This document shows positions 44,937 to 54,347 of a DNA stretch of 64,000 nucleotides, in pieces. Within the stretch, counting starts at the first letter, position 1. The number at the start of each line of letters is the position of its first letter. The stretch lies in NCBI GenBank assembly GCA_004020315.1, contig SAQG01000005.1, positions 62,001 to 126,000 on the forward strand, given 5' to 3'. The translations under genes were made by a program, and so were the position numbers. The notes beneath the pieces are model-generated. The model worked only from the letters and a program-made list of their open reading frames with translations, was not told the origin of the DNA and did no database searches. This stretch comes from Mesorhizobium sp. Lineage in GTDB: Bacteria > Pseudomonadota > Alphaproteobacteria > Rhizobiales > Rhizobiaceae.

Positions 44937-46199
44937 ATGGTGGACCGCAAGGCGGATGCAAAAAACCGAACTTCGCTCGACATTCTGGTCGCCGGCGCCG
45001 GCTATGTCGGCCTTGCCGCCGCCGTATCGCTGAAACAGGCGCGCCCGAGCCTGGCGGTGGCTGTCGTCGACGCCGCGCCCGCTGGCGTCTGGCAAAAGGA
45101 CGGCCGCGCCTCGGCCATCGCCGCTGCCGCTTGCCGCATGCTCGACCAACTCGGCGTCTGGGCCGAAATCGCGCCCGAGGCGCAGGCGATCACCGAAATG
45201 ATCGTTACCGATTCGCGCACTTCCGATCCGGTGCGCCCGGTGTTTCTCACTTTCGATGGCGAGGTCGCGCCCGGCGAAGCCTTTGCGCACATGGTCGCAA
45301 ACCGGGATTTGAATGGCGCATTGCGCCGGCGCGCTGAAAAAATCGGCATCGACATCATCGAAGGGGTCGCCGTCAATGCCTTCGACGTGAACGGCGCCGG
45401 CATCACCGTGCATCTTGCGGACGGCGCGGCCCTGAAGGCGCGGCTGCTGATCGCCGCCGACGGGGTCAACTCGAAGCTGCGCGATATGGCCGGCATCAAG
45501 ACGGTGAAATGGGAGTACGGCCAGTCCGGCATCGTCTGCACTGTCGCGCATGAACGGCCGCACAACGGCCGCGCCGAGGAGCATTTTCTGCCAGCCGGCC
45601 CGTTCGCCACGCTGCCGCTCAAGCCGGACACGGACGGCACCAACCGCTCGTCGATCGTCTGGGTCGAGCGGTCGGAAGATGCCGAAAAACTGGTCGACGG
45701 CGACGACCTCGTCTTCGAGCATGAGCTCGAACAGCGTTTTGGCCTGAAGCTTGGCGAAATTCACGTTGCCGACAGGCCACGCGCCTGGCCGCTCGGCCTG
45801 ACCATCGCCCGCGATTTCGTCGCGCCGCGCATTGCGCTCGCCGGCGACGCGGCCCACGGCATCCACCCGATCGCCGGCCAGGGCCTCAATCTCGGCTTCA
45901 AGGATGTGGCGGCATTGGCCGAAGTGGTGGTCGAGGCCGACCGGCTCGGCCAGGATATCGGCGCGCTCGACGTGCTCGAACGCTACCAGCAGTGGCGGCG
46001 CTTCGATACGCTGCAGATGGGCATCACCACCGATGTCCTGAACCGGCTGTTTTCCAACGACATCGGCCCGTTGCGCGCCGTCCGCGACATCGGCCTAGGC
46101 CTCGTCGAACGCATGCCGCGGCTGAAGGATTTTTTCATCCGCCAGGCGTCCGGTCTGTCGGGCGACACGCCGAAACTGCTCAAGGGCGAGGCGATCTGA
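44937..46199 (+). CDS. UbiH/UbiF/VisC-family FAD-dependent hydroxylase
   Basis: The 420-residue aromatic hydroxylase has the dinucleotide motif ILVAGAGYVGLAAAVSL near the N-terminus and the second FAD motif RIALAGDAAHGIHPIAGQGL (about residues 300-319). This group acts in ubiquinone ring hydroxylation. The ATG at 44937 is the homologous start; the frame stays open upstream but lies antisense to tesB. Which ring position it hydroxylates cannot be decided here. Confidence 0.9.
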   Translation: MVDRKADAKNRTSLDILVAGAGYVGLAAAVSLKQARPSLAVAVVDAAPAGVWQKDGRASAIAAAACRMLDQLGVWAEIAPEAQAITEMIVTDSRTSDPVRPVFLTFDGEVAPGEAFAHMVANRDLNGALRRRAEKIGIDIIEGVAVNAFDVNGAGITVHLADGAALKARLLIAADGVNSKLRDMAGIKTVKWEYGQSGIVCTVAHERPHNGRAEEHFLPAGPFATLPLKPDTDGTNRSSIVWVERSEDAEKLVDGDDLVFEHELEQRFGLKLGEIHVADRPRAWPLGLTIARDFVAPRIALAGDAAHGIHPIAGQGLNLGFKDVAALAEVVVEADRLGQDIGALDVLERYQQWRRFDTLQMGITTDVLNRLFSNDIGPLRAVRDIGLGLVERMPRLKDFFIRQASGLSGDTPKLLKGEAI

Positions 46200-46308
46200 T
46201 CCGTCTCACGGACATGCCAGGGTGTGTTGAGATTCAGGTCAGGCCGAGCCGAGAACTGTGAGTTTCGAGAACCGGAGCGGAGCGTACTTTTGGGTACGTG
46301 AGCCCGCG

Positions 46309-46405
46309 CATGATTCCGAAATCGAATTTGATTTCGGAAGATCCTGCGCAAAATCAGAGTTCTACAGCGTCCTTTGCGCGCCCAATAAGGCGCGCGGCGC
46401 TGTAG
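46309..46405 (+). repeat. Composite palindromic repeat, intact copy
   Basis: Module A runs CATGATTCCGAAATC, GAATTT, GATTTCGGAAGATC. The spacer is CTGCGCAAAATCAGAGTT. Module B has outer arms CTACAGCG/CGCTGTAG and inner arms GCGCGCC/GGCGCGC. It is very close to 31727-31820 in both order and sequence. Confidence 0.8.
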
Positions 46406-46459
46406 TAAGCGCAGGAAGTCGCCGTTCGCAGGCCGGCATCACCTGAATATCAGCACACC

Positions 46460-46987
46460 CTAGTTGACCTCGAAGCCGAGCTTCTGGCGCAGCCGCAGCA
46501 TCCGCTGGTCGGATATTCTTAGGGGTTGCTCACCAGCCTGCGCCGCGCGGTTCACCATCTGCAGCAAATCGTTTCTTTCGGTCACATCCAGACGTTCGCG
46601 CAGGAACGGCGCCAGCTTGTCGATAACGATCGTGGCATCATCGACCTGTGACGCCGCCCATTTGGCGTAGACCACGGCTTCATCGGTCTTCTTGGCGTCC
46701 GCAATCTCCGAAATCACCGACCGGATCGCGGCTTCGCGCTGCGGCAGGACAGGGCCGTTCTCGGAAACAATGGCAGTGATCAGCGTCGCGGCCGCCACGA
46801 CCGGGTCATCGATCGCCGTCAGCGGTGAGAGCGCCGCCTGCTTGCGCAGTCTCTTGCGCCGAATGTTCCCTTGCACACGCCCGACGACTTCCGCGACCTC
46901 GCGCGCCGCGTCGTTCATGGCCTTCATCCGATACCACCAGAACGCCGCCACTCCCAACAGCCCAATTGCAGCAATCAGTATATGCAT
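46460..46987 (-). CDS. Single-pass membrane protein, possibly TerB-like
   Basis: The 175-residue protein has one N-terminal membrane helix (ILIAAIGLLGVAAFWWY), a basic juxtamembrane stretch (NIRRKRLRKQ) and a helical cytoplasmic domain: DDPVVAAATLITAIVSENG, VVYAKWAASQVDDATIVIDK, RLDVTERNDLLQMV. The paired helices resemble the TerB/DUF533 arrangement but the acidic motif is weak, so the family is uncertain. It stands alone between two repeat-rich or converging regions. Confidence 0.7.
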   Translation of the reverse strand: MHILIAAIGLLGVAAFWWYRMKAMNDAAREVAEVVGRVQGNIRRKRLRKQAALSPLTAIDDPVVAAATLITAIVSENGPVLPQREAAIRSVISEIADAKKTDEAVVYAKWAASQVDDATIVIDKLAPFLRERLDVTERNDLLQMVNRAAQAGEQPLRISDQRMLRLRQKLGFEVN

Positions 46988-47097
46988 GCCCGAAATCCCC
47001 AACCGCAGCGACGATAGGAGAAGTATTGCCCCGCTTCAAACGCGAAAGTTGCGCCCGCCGAAGAAATCTGATCCCGCCGGACGCATACAGAATATCT

Positions 47098-47454
47098 CTA
47101 GGACCCCGGCACGTTGTAGATCGCCCTGACCTCGATCGTGCCGATTTCGGCCAGCGGAATGCCGCCGGCGATCTCCAGCGCCTCGTCGATATCCCCGGCC
47201 TCGATCATGACGAAGCCGAGCAATTGCTCCTTGGTCTCGGCGAAGGGACCATCGGTGACCAGCCGCTTGCCCTTGCGCCGGCGCACGGTTTTCGCGGTCT
47301 TCACCGACTGCAGCGCCCGCGCGATGATCAGCCGGCCGCTTTGCTCCACTGATTTGTCATAGGCCAGCGAGTCGGCGTCGAGCTTGGCCAACCTCTCCGG
47401 GCTCATTGCATAAAGATCTTTTTCCTCACCGTAGACCAGGCAAACGTATTTCAT
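47098..47454 (-). CDS. YCII-related (DGPF-domain) protein
   Basis: This 118-residue protein of the YCII/DGPF group starts MKYVCLVYGEEKDLYAM, with the hallmark VTDGPFAETKEQLLGFVMIE and the C-terminal IPLAEIGTIEVRAIYNV. Members often lie near ECF sigma factors and their exact function is unknown; no sigma factor is adjacent here. A small membrane-protein gene ends three bases before its start, suggesting co-transcription. Confidence 0.88.
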   Translation of the reverse strand: MKYVCLVYGEEKDLYAMSPERLAKLDADSLAYDKSVEQSGRLIIARALQSVKTAKTVRRRKGKRLVTDGPFAETKEQLLGFVMIEAGDIDEALEIAGGIPLAEIGTIEVRAIYNVPGS

Positions 47455-47457
47455 CTC

Positions 47458-47670
47458 TCATCTCCCTTGTTGGGACGAACCGTTGGCAACCAAGGTCTCA
47501 GCCGGGCTTTTGACCGCCGCATGATCGACAAGGGACACCGTAACCCCGATGATGGCAACCGCGGCAAGCAGCCGACCAAAACCGGAAGGTCGCCGATAAA
47601 ACCATTCGGCTTCTTGTTCACCGGCCTTTCGGCCGGCGTGTCTCCAGTGAGCAGAAAACAAATTATCCAT
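47458..47670 (-). CDS. Small single-pass membrane protein, unknown
   Basis: The gene encodes 70 residues. A GGAGGATC ribosome site directly precedes the ATG at 47670. One membrane helix (FGRLLAAVAIIGVTVSLVDHA) occupies the middle. It lies tightly upstream of the YCII-family gene, which supports its reality, but no homologue is recognised. Confidence 0.5.
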   Translation of the reverse strand: MDNLFSAHWRHAGRKAGEQEAEWFYRRPSGFGRLLAAVAIIGVTVSLVDHAAVKSPAETLVANGSSQQGR

Positions 47671-47860
47671 GTGATCCTCCATCCGGCCACGAAACCCGTG
47701 GCCGTCCGCAGGACGGCCGAGGCAGATAGAAGTCGACATTTTTGCACGTGGATTTTTAGCGCGTGGCCATTGGCGCGAAAGCACGGGTGGCCTTCGTGCC
47801 CGCGCGCGCTATAGTCGATCAGACGCCGATCACGGCTCAGACCACATCAAGGAGGAATTC

Positions 47861-48286
47861 ATGGACCGCACCGCAAACGCCGTCTGGAAAGGCAATCTGA
47901 AAGAGGGCAAGGGTACGCTCGACACGCAGAGCGGGGCCCTGAAAGGCACGCCCTACTCGTTCAAGATGCGCTTCGAGGACGAAAGCGGCAAGTCCGGCAC
48001 CAATCCGGAGGAACTGATCGCAGCGGCGCATGCCGGCTGCTTTGCCATGCAGCTTTCGCATGTCCTGGCCGAGAACGGCACCCCTGCCACCGAACTCGAC
48101 GCCAAGGCCGTGGTGACGCTGGTTCCAGGCACCGGCATCACCGGCAGCGCGCTCACGCTCGTCGGCAAGGTGCCGGGCATCGATGCGGCGAAATTCCAGG
48201 AGCTGGCCGAACAGGCCAAGGCCGGGTGTCCGGTTTCGAAGGCGCTCGGCGCCATCAAGGTTTCACTCGACGCCAAGCTCGGCTGA
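47861..48286 (+). CDS. osmC: OsmC-family peroxiredoxin
   Basis: The 141-residue protein has both family cysteines, Cys60 in AAHAGCFAMQLSHVL and Cys123 in AKAGCPVSKAL, as in OsmC hydroperoxide reductases. The N-terminus MDRTANAVWKGNLKEGKGTL is typical. An AAGGAGG ribosome site precedes the ATG and a clear terminator follows. It would detoxify organic hydroperoxides. Confidence 0.93.
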   Translation: MDRTANAVWKGNLKEGKGTLDTQSGALKGTPYSFKMRFEDESGKSGTNPEELIAAAHAGCFAMQLSHVLAENGTPATELDAKAVVTLVPGTGITGSALTLVGKVPGIDAAKFQELAEQAKAGCPVSKALGAIKVSLDAKLG

Positions 48287-48308
48287 GAGTTTTTTCAACC
48301 ATATGCGC

Positions 48309-48335
48309 CGCCGGCTTTCGGGCCGGCGTTTTTTT
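48309..48335 (+). terminator. Rho-independent terminator after osmC
   Basis: CGCCGGC (48309-48315) pairs with GCCGGCG (48322-48328), followed by seven Ts. It sits 23 bases past the osmC stop. Confidence 0.92.
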
Positions 48336-48364
48336 GGGCTCAACGCACAGACCAGATGCCGCCG

Positions 48365-49003
48365 TTAGCGCGCCTCGCCGGTCAGCGCGTCGATGCGTGC
48401 GCGCAATTGTGCAACCTCTTCCTCGAGAGCCTGCACGCGCGCATCGAGATCCGGGGCCGGCGAAGGCGCTTGCAGGGGCGTTGCAGCCACTGGCGCCTGC
48501 ACAGGCCCACTCAAGAGATGCACATAGCGGTCCTCACGCTGGCCGGGACCGCGATCGATCTGCTGAACGAGCGGCGGCTTGCGGCCGATCAACAGGTCGA
48601 GGTTGCTGCGAAGCTCGTCGATGGAGGGTAACCGCGCCATGCGCTCGCTGCGCGCCAGCAATTCATAGGCCGTCTGCGGACCACGCAGCAACAGCAGGCC
48701 AAGCAGCGCGATCTGCGCCGAGGTCAGGGAAAAGCGCTGCGCGACGACATGCTCGCAGCGCTCGACGCGCGAGGCAAAGACCTGCCTGACCAGACCCTTG
48801 TGCTCGAGCTGGCCAAGCGCTCGTCTGACCTCGGCAAGCTCGACCGACATCACCGGCTCGCGCGCCGTCTTCTGGTTGGCGGCGGCAAGTGCCGCATTGA
48901 GCGTCAGCGGGTAGATATCGGGCGTCAGTTCCTTCTTTTCGATCAGGCAGCCGAGCACGCGCGCTTCGACGGGAGAAAGGATGGGCAATTCGGTGTCGGT
49001 CAT
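48365..49003 (-). CDS. YceH family (UPF0502/DUF480) protein
   Basis: This 212-residue protein matches the YceH family: LSPVEARVLGCLIEKKELTPDIYPLTLN at the start, then two winged-helix domains (VELAEVRRALGQLEHKGLV and SSAQIALLGLLLLRGPQTAYEL-like), followed by a proline-rich linker and a short C-terminal coiled coil. The function is unknown. The ATG at 49003 is the conserved start; an upstream extension crosses repeat DNA. Confidence 0.88.
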   Translation of the reverse strand: MTDTELPILSPVEARVLGCLIEKKELTPDIYPLTLNAALAAANQKTAREPVMSVELAEVRRALGQLEHKGLVRQVFASRVERCEHVVAQRFSLTSAQIALLGLLLLRGPQTAYELLARSERMARLPSIDELRSNLDLLIGRKPPLVQQIDRGPGQREDRYVHLLSGPVQAPVAATPLQAPSPAPDLDARVQALEEEVAQLRARIDALTGEAR

Positions 49004-49084
49004 AGGCCTACTTGCTGCTGGTTCTTTGGCACTGTGATTTTGACAGACATCAGAGCGCCGTGACAGGGCAGAAGCTCCTAAGTC

Positions 49085-49252
49085 GGCGGGACAGCGCCCC
49101 CTCTGTCCTGCCGGACATCTCCCCCACAAGGAGGGAGATTGGCAGCTTCAGCGCCCCGCCAATCGTGCGACGGTGGAGATTAGCGAAAGCCGAAGTGACG
49201 TCCGATCTCCCCCCTCGTGGGGGAGATGTCCGGCAGGACAGAGGGGGGCGCT
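49085..49252. repeat. Two inverted copies of the GC-rich dispersed repeat
   Basis: The left copy (49085-49150) reads CGGGACAGCGCCCCCTCTGT, CCTGCCGGACATCTCCCCCA, CAAGGAGGGAGATTGGCAGC. The right copy (49203-49252) is in the opposite orientation, CGATCTCCCCCCTCGTGGGG, GAGATGTCCGGCAGGACAGA, GGGGGGCGCT. Both match 37036-37103. The pair could fold into a long hairpin between yceH and sdhB. Confidence 0.75.
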
Positions 49253-49309
49253 AAGGATCGCTACGGATGAGACGATCTCGGCGACCGTTTTCACCCGGGC
49301 AACCTCCAG

Positions 49310-50089
49310 CTACACCCTTCTCTCCACCATCATCTTCTTGATCTCGGCGATCGCCTTGGCCGGGTTCAGACCCTTGGGGCAGGTTTGGGCGCAGTTCATG
49401 ATGGTATGGCAGCGATAGAGCCGGAACGGGTCTTCGAGATTGTCGAGCCGCTCGCCCGTCGCCTCGTCCCTGGAATCGATCAGCCAGCGATAGGCCTGCA
49501 ACAGCGTCGCCGGGCCGAGATAGCGGTCGCCGTTCCACCAGTAGCTCGGGCAGGAGGTCGAGCAGCAGGCGCATAGGATGCATTCATAGAGCCCGTCGAG
49601 CTTTTCGCGCTCCTCATGGCTCTGCAGCCATTCCTTGGCCGGCTCCGGCGAGACCGTCTTCAACCACGGCTCGATCGAGGCGTGCTGGGCGTAGAAATTG
49701 GTGAGGTCGGGCACCAGATCCTTGACAACCTGCATGTGCGGCAGCGGGTAGACCTTGATCGCGCCGGAAATGTCGTCGCAGCCCTTGGTGCAGGCGAGCG
49801 TGTTGGAACCGTCGATATTCATGGCGCAGGAGCCGCAAATGCCCTCACGGCAGGAGCGGCGCAGCGTCAGCGTCGGGTCGATCTTGTTCTTGATCCAGAG
49901 CAGCGCGTCGAGCACCATCGGCCCGCAATCGTCCATGTCGACGAAATAGGTGTCCATGCGCGGGTTCTCGTCATCGTCCGGCGACCAGCGGTAGATGCGG
50001 TATTCACGCAGGTTGGTGGCATTCTCCGGCTTCGGCCAGGTTTTTCCAGGCTTAATCTTCGAGTTTTTCGGAAGGGTGAGTTCGACCAT
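49310..50089 (-). CDS. sdhB: Succinate dehydrogenase iron-sulfur subunit
   Basis: This 259-residue subunit has the [2Fe-2S] cluster motif [21 protein letters not shown], the [4Fe-4S] motif [16 protein letters not shown] and the [3Fe-4S] motif [17 protein letters not shown]. It passes electrons from SdhA to the membrane quinone site. Its ATG overlaps the stop of the DUF3052 gene by one base, so the insertion does not break the operon. Confidence 0.97.
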   Translation of the reverse strand: MVELTLPKNSKIKPGKTWPKPENATNLREYRIYRWSPDDDENPRMDTYFVDMDDCGPMVLDALLWIKNKIDPTLTLRRSCREGICGSCAMNIDGSNTLACTKGCDDISGAIKVYPLPHMQVVKDLVPDLTNFYAQHASIEPWLKTVSPEPAKEWLQSHEEREKLDGLYECILCACCSTSCPSYWWNGDRYLGPATLLQAYRWLIDSRDEATGERLDNLEDPFRLYRCHTIMNCAQTCPKGLNPAKAIAEIKKMMVERRV

Positions 50090-50529
50090 TACCTCAGGTC
50101 CTTTCGAATGACGAGCTTCAGCCCGGACCAGATATCGTTCACGGCAGCGACCTTCACGTCGACCAGGTCGAGCTTCAGCGCCTTTGCGCGGATGACGTCC
50201 TCGGTGACATCAGTCGGCACCTTCGATGCTTTCTTGGGCCAGGAGACCCAGACCATGCCGTCGCGTTTGATTGCAGCTTCGACGGCAGCGAGGCGATCCT
50301 CGATCTCGGCGCGCTGTCTGGTGAAGGCGTGGACGGCATCGTATTTCCGGCCGGCACCTGAAATCTTCGACCAATCCGACAGCCGATCGACATGGGCGAA
50401 GTCGACGGCACTGGCCAGATCATCGAGCTCCGCCGGCAGCGCAATAAAGGCGGCGGTCATCCCGTCCTTCAGGCCGAGCTTGGCCGGCAGGGGCGTGCCC
50501 GAATATCCCGAAATCGCCAGCGCCGTCAT
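50089..50529 (-). CDS. DUF3052-like protein encoded between sdhA and sdhB
   Basis: The 146-residue protein reads [51 protein letters not shown] and [28 protein letters not shown] in outline. This pattern fits the DUF3052 family, of unknown function. The ATG overlaps the sdhA TGA and the TAA overlaps the sdhB ATG, so it is translationally embedded in the operon. No cysteines, metal motif or membrane helix are seen. The family call is tentative. Confidence 0.75.
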   Translation of the reverse strand: MTALAISGYSGTPLPAKLGLKDGMTAAFIALPAELDDLASAVDFAHVDRLSDWSKISGAGRKYDAVHAFTRQRAEIEDRLAAVEAAIKRDGMVWVSWPKKASKVPTDVTEDVIRAKALKLDLVDVKVAAVNDIWSGLKLVIRKDLR

Positions 50530-52367
50530 CAATACACCCTCGCCTTGGGCGCGATCTTGGCCAGGTTGATGCCGCCGTCTGCTTCCCTAAGCAGCGGCTC
50601 GGTGTGCACCGGCCGGTAGCTGAGCGACACCTCGCCGTCTTCGCTGAGCCGGGCCAGCGTGTGCTTGCGCCAGTTCGCATCGTCGCGCGCCGAAAAATCT
50701 TCCCGCGCATGCGCGCCGCGGCTCTCCTTGCGTGCCTCGGCGCCGTAGACTGTGGTGATGGCGTTGGCCATCAGGTTTTCCAGCTCCAGCGTCTCGACCA
50801 GGTCGGAGTTCCAGATCATCGAGCGGTCGAACACTTTTACGTCCTTGAGCTCGCCCCATATCTGCGAAATGCGCTTGCAGCCGCTCTCCAGCGATTCCTG
50901 CGTGCGAAACACTGCCGCATCGTCCTGCATCGCCTTCTGCATCTTTTCGCGCAAAACCGCCGTGGGCGTCGAGCCATTGGCGTGGCGCAGCCGGTCGAAG
51001 CGATCCATGATCTTCTCGACCGAGGCTTCATTGGGCGGCGGGATCGCAGCGTTGCGGTCGATCACCTGCCCGGCCCTGATCGCCGCCGCGCGGCCGAACA
51101 CCACCAGATCGATCAGCGAGTTAGAGCCCAGCCGGTTGGCGCCATGGACGGAAGCGCAGCCGGCTTCGCCGACCGCCATCAGCCCTGGCGATACCTGGTC
51201 CGGGTTCAAGGCACTGGGGTTGAGCACCTCGCCCCAGTAATTGGTCGGCACGCCGCCCATATTGTAGTGGACCGTCGGCAGCACCGGGATCGGCTCCTTG
51301 GTCAGGTCGACGCCAGCAAAGATTTTTGCCGACTCCGAAATACCCGGAAGTCTCTCGTGCAAAACGGCTGGATCGAGGTGGTCGAGGTGAAGAAAAATAT
51401 GGTCCTTGTTCTTACCGACGCCGCGTCCCTCGCGAATCTCCAACGTCATGCAGCGCGAGACGACGTCGCGCGAGGCCAGATCCTTGGCTGATGGCGCGTA
51501 GCGCTCCATGAAGCGCTCGCCCTCGGAGTTGACGAGATAGCCGCCCTCGCCGCGCGCGCCCTCGGTGATAAGGCAGCCGGCTCCGTAGATGCCGGTCGGG
51601 TGGAACTGCACGAACTCCATGTCCTGCAGCGGCAGCCCGGCCCGCGCCACCATGCCGCCGCCATCACCAGTGCAGGTGTGCGCCGAGGTCGCCGAGAAAT
51701 AGGCGCGGCCATAGCCGCCTGTCGCCAGAACCACCATTTTTGCCGAGAAACGGTGGATGGTGCCGTCGTCGAGATTCCAGGCGACAACGCCAGTGCAGGT
51801 GCCGTCCGGCTCCATGATCAGGTCGAGCGCGAAATACTCGATGAAGAACTGCGCGTTGTTCTTCAGCGATTGGCCGTAGAGCGTATGCAGGATGGCGTGG
51901 CCGGTGCGGTCGGCGGCCGCGCAGGTGCGCTGCACCGGCGGGCCGTCGCCGAAATTCATCATGTGGCCGCCGAACGGGCGCTGGTAGATCTTGCCCTCTT
52001 CGGTGCGCGAGAACGGCACGCCGTAGTGCTCGAGCTCGTAGACGGCGGCAGGTGCTTCGCGCACCAGATATTCCATGGCGTCGACATCACCGAGCCAGTC
52101 CGATCCTTTCACGGTATCGTACATGTGCCACTGCCAGGAGTCGGGGCCCATATTGGACAGCGAAGCGGCGATGCCGCCTTGAGCGGCGACAGTGTGCGAC
52201 CGCGTCGGGAAAACCTTGGTGATGCAGGCGGTGCGCAGACCCTGTTCGGCCATGCCGAGCGTGGCGCGCAGGCCGGCGCCGCCGGCGCCGACGACCACCA
52301 CGTCGAATTTATGGTCGACATAGGTATAGGCGGACGCCGTGTTGGCGTTTTTCGCGTCCTTGGCCAA
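50529..52367 (-). CDS. sdhA: Succinate dehydrogenase flavoprotein subunit
   Basis: The 612-residue subunit has the FAD motif [20 protein letters not shown], the flavinylated His in [16 protein letters not shown] and the active-site region [14 protein letters not shown]. It oxidises succinate to fumarate. The start is a TTG at 52367 with GGAGG eight bases upstream; the frame stays open further upstream but is antisense to no homologous region. It begins four bases after sdhD. Confidence 0.97.
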   Translation of the reverse strand: MAKDAKNANTASAYTYVDHKFDVVVVGAGGAGLRATLGMAEQGLRTACITKVFPTRSHTVAAQGGIAASLSNMGPDSWQWHMYDTVKGSDWLGDVDAMEYLVREAPAAVYELEHYGVPFSRTEEGKIYQRPFGGHMMNFGDGPPVQRTCAAADRTGHAILHTLYGQSLKNNAQFFIEYFALDLIMEPDGTCTGVVAWNLDDGTIHRFSAKMVVLATGGYGRAYFSATSAHTCTGDGGGMVARAGLPLQDMEFVQFHPTGIYGAGCLITEGARGEGGYLVNSEGERFMERYAPSAKDLASRDVVSRCMTLEIREGRGVGKNKDHIFLHLDHLDPAVLHERLPGISESAKIFAGVDLTKEPIPVLPTVHYNMGGVPTNYWGEVLNPSALNPDQVSPGLMAVGEAGCASVHGANRLGSNSLIDLVVFGRAAAIRAGQVIDRNAAIPPPNEASVEKIMDRFDRLRHANGSTPTAVLREKMQKAMQDDAAVFRTQESLESGCKRISQIWGELKDVKVFDRSMIWNSDLVETLELENLMANAITTVYGAEARKESRGAHAREDFSARDDANWRKHTLARLSEDGEVSLSYRPVHTEPLLREADGGINLAKIAPKARVY

Positions 52368-52371
52368 AACT

Positions 52372-52767
52372 TCAGCCTCCAAGTGCCAGTTTGAGCAGGG
52401 CGAAGAGCGAGGCGACGCCGACCACTGTGGGAAAGAATGTGTTGAGCGCGAGCAGCGCCAGCCGCATGCCCTCGCCATGCACGTAATCCTCGATGATCGC
52501 CTGCATGCCGAGCCGCATATGATAGAGCCCGGACAAGAGCACCAGGGCGAGGACCAGCGCCACGAACGGGTTGGCAAGTGCGGTGCGCACTTCCGCATAG
52601 CCGGCGCCGTTGAGCGCGATCAGGAAGCCGACGAAGAACAGGATCAGCGGAATGTTGGCGATCGCCGTCAGGCGCTGGCGCCAGAAATGCTCCGTGCCCT
52701 CGCGGGCGGAGCCGAGGCCGCGAACCTTCGCCAGCGGCGTGCGCATGTCGGTGTTGTGCTGGCCCAC
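52372..52767 (-). CDS. sdhD: Succinate dehydrogenase membrane anchor subunit
   Basis: The 131-residue subunit has three membrane helices. The heme b ligand lies in [24 protein letters not shown] start at 52767 follows a GGGGAG site and sits two bases from the sdhC stop; an internal ATG at 52746 is a weaker alternative. Confidence 0.93.
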   Translation of the reverse strand: MGQHNTDMRTPLAKVRGLGSAREGTEHFWRQRLTAIANIPLILFFVGFLIALNGAGYAEVRTALANPFVALVLALVLLSGLYHMRLGMQAIIEDYVHGEGMRLALLALNTFFPTVVGVASLFALLKLALGG

Positions 52768-52769
52768 GA

Positions 52770-53189
52770 TCAGGCTCCCCGCGCCATATAGCCGGCGATC
52801 CAGATCAGCAGCGTCAGTACAATCGAGCCGGCCAGCGTCGCCCAGGCAATCCTGGAAGCCGTGTCCTTTTCAAGCCCTGCCCCGGTGTCCCAGATCAGAT
52901 GGCGCACGCCGCCCAGCATGTGGTGCATCAGCGCCCAGGTATAGCCGAACAGCACCACCCGCCCCAGCCACGAGCCGAAGGCCCAGTTGACGGCATCAAA
53001 GGTGGATTGCGAACTCGCCGCCGCCATCAGCCACAGGGCGACCAGCAGCGTGCCGAAATAGAGCGCCCCACCAGTGATGCGGTGGATGATCGACATCGTC
53101 ATCGTGATCGGCGGCCGATAGACGGTCAGATGCGGCGAAAGCGGCCGTTCACGTCTGGCAAATTCGCGGGTGGCTGGTGATTTGCTCAT
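52770..53189 (-). CDS. sdhC: Succinate dehydrogenase cytochrome b556 subunit
   Basis: The 139-residue subunit with three membrane helices begins with [20 protein letters not shown], the usual SdhC signature, and has the heme-ligand region [18 protein letters not shown]. It is the first gene of the sdhCDA-DUF3052-sdhB operon. Confidence 0.95.
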   Translation of the reverse strand: MSKSPATREFARRERPLSPHLTVYRPPITMTMSIIHRITGGALYFGTLLVALWLMAAASSQSTFDAVNWAFGSWLGRVVLFGYTWALMHHMLGGVRHLIWDTGAGLEKDTASRIAWATLAGSIVLTLLIWIAGYMARGA

Positions 53190-53324
53190 GGCTCCCCCAG
53201 TTCGGCGTCTCTGGAGCCCCAGGTGGAAATGCGGCGTTACCGCTTCCGGGTGCGACTTCGGACAGCCGGTTTCTAATGCTCTTTTTGCACCGCGTCAAAG
53301 CCGGAAAATCGTTTCGAAAACGTA

Positions 53325-53341
53325 ATTTAGTCTGACTAAAT
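53325..53341. promoter_or_regulatory. Perfect 17-bp palindrome upstream of sdhC
   Basis: ATTTAGTC-T-GACTAAAT lies 136 bases before the sdhC start, in the 242-base gap upstream of the operon. TTTAG...CTAAA half sites resemble the Irr iron-control element, but the spacing is two bases shorter than its consensus. The binding factor is unknown. Confidence 0.6.
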
Positions 53342-53431
53342 AGCCGGTTTTCGCTTCAATCGATTAGCTCTTTCGACCTGAAGCCGGCGCATCGTCGCTG
53401 CAGTGCACTATAGATGGATTACGCCGATCGA

Positions 53432-53764
53432 TCAGCGGGTGCAGGTCAGCGGCGTCTTCCCGCCCTTCATCACCAGCGCGTCGCGCCCGTCAATCACGAT
53501 TGCGTCATGCGCCGCGCCGAAGCGGCTGCTTTGATTGGCGGGCGAGGCCGGCAGGTCCTCGCTGGCGCCGTCTGGGCCAAGCACCCGCACCGAGGTGCCG
53601 AGGTTTTCGACAGTGATCCTGGTACCATCGGCGCAATTGTAAGTCGCGGTGCGCGGTTGCGGTGCCGTGAGGTCGGCGACCTTCGTGGTCTGCGACACGC
53701 AGGCAGCAGTGATCAGCAATGGAAAAAGGGCAAGCGTCACCCGAACGGTCCGGCGTAACGCCAT
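53432..53764 (-). CDS. MliC-like lipoprotein
   Basis: This 110-residue protein has a lipoprotein signal with lipobox LITAAC, then a short beta-barrel: TATYNCADGTRITVENLGTS at the start and VMKGGKTPLTC at the end, whose two cysteines could pair. The layout matches MliC/PliC-type lysozyme inhibitors. It would sit in the outer or inner membrane facing the periplasm. Confidence 0.7.
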   Translation of the reverse strand: MALRRTVRVTLALFPLLITAACVSQTTKVADLTAPQPRTATYNCADGTRITVENLGTSVRVLGPDGASEDLPASPANQSSRFGAAHDAIVIDGRDALVMKGGKTPLTCTR

Positions 53765-53993
53765 ATGCTGTCTCCCTACACACGATCCAGCCGCTGTGCT
53801 TGGCCAAGATCACCGGCGTTGCGCTCGACGCCGTCCGCGATGGGTGGGGGCAAGCATGGCCGAAAGATGGCCGCACGGATATTAACCATGTTTGCCGAGA
53901 CCTGGCGGCCAGCAGGGCTGGCCTCTTAACAAAGGTTAAGAAAAGGTTAATTTATGATTCGAGGAGACTTGCCTCTGACAAATGGGGGATGCC

Positions 53994-54347
53994 ATGCGTT
54001 CGAATTCAGGCAGATCGCGCCTTCCGGCGCTCGCCCTGGTGGCGGTGGCCATCAACTTTGCAGCACCGGCACTCGCCGGGACGCGCGACCGCGTCTATGC
54101 CGATTCCTTCGGCAATCTCGTCATCGAAAGCGCCGCCGGCTACAAGCGCATCCTCGTTGGCGAAGGCAAGCTGGCCGAGGAGCTGGCCGATTATACCAGC
54201 GCCGGCCAACCCAAAATCATCTATGAAAACGAGACGGACGATGTCAGCAGCCGCGACTGCTACAGGCCGCCGGTTTTCGTGAAGGGCCGCAGCTATATGT
54301 ACGGCCTTTCCGACGGCGAGATGCCCGAACTCAGCCCCTGCCGCTGA
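53994..54347 (+). CDS. Small exported protein, unknown function
   Basis: This 117-residue protein has a signal peptide (PALALVAVAINFAAPALA) and a mature part RDRVYADSFGNLVIESAAGYKR, VGEGKLAEELADYTSAG and CYRPPVFVKGRSYMYGLSDG. Two cysteines flank the last third. The ATG at 53994 follows GGGGGAT; the ATG at 53982 is less well placed. Its last 17 bases overlap the end of the convergent diguanylate cyclase gene. Confidence 0.7.
   Translation: MRSNSGRSRLPALALVAVAINFAAPALAGTRDRVYADSFGNLVIESAAGYKRILVGEGKLAEELADYTSAGQPKIIYENETDDVSSRDCYRPPVFVKGRSYMYGLSDGEMPELSPCR

Noticed and set aside
43953..46199. One 748-codon plus-strand frame covering tesB and the UbiH-like gene
   Set aside because: The first 330 codons are antisense to the well-supported tesB gene and have no recognisable domain. 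The real protein starts at 44937.
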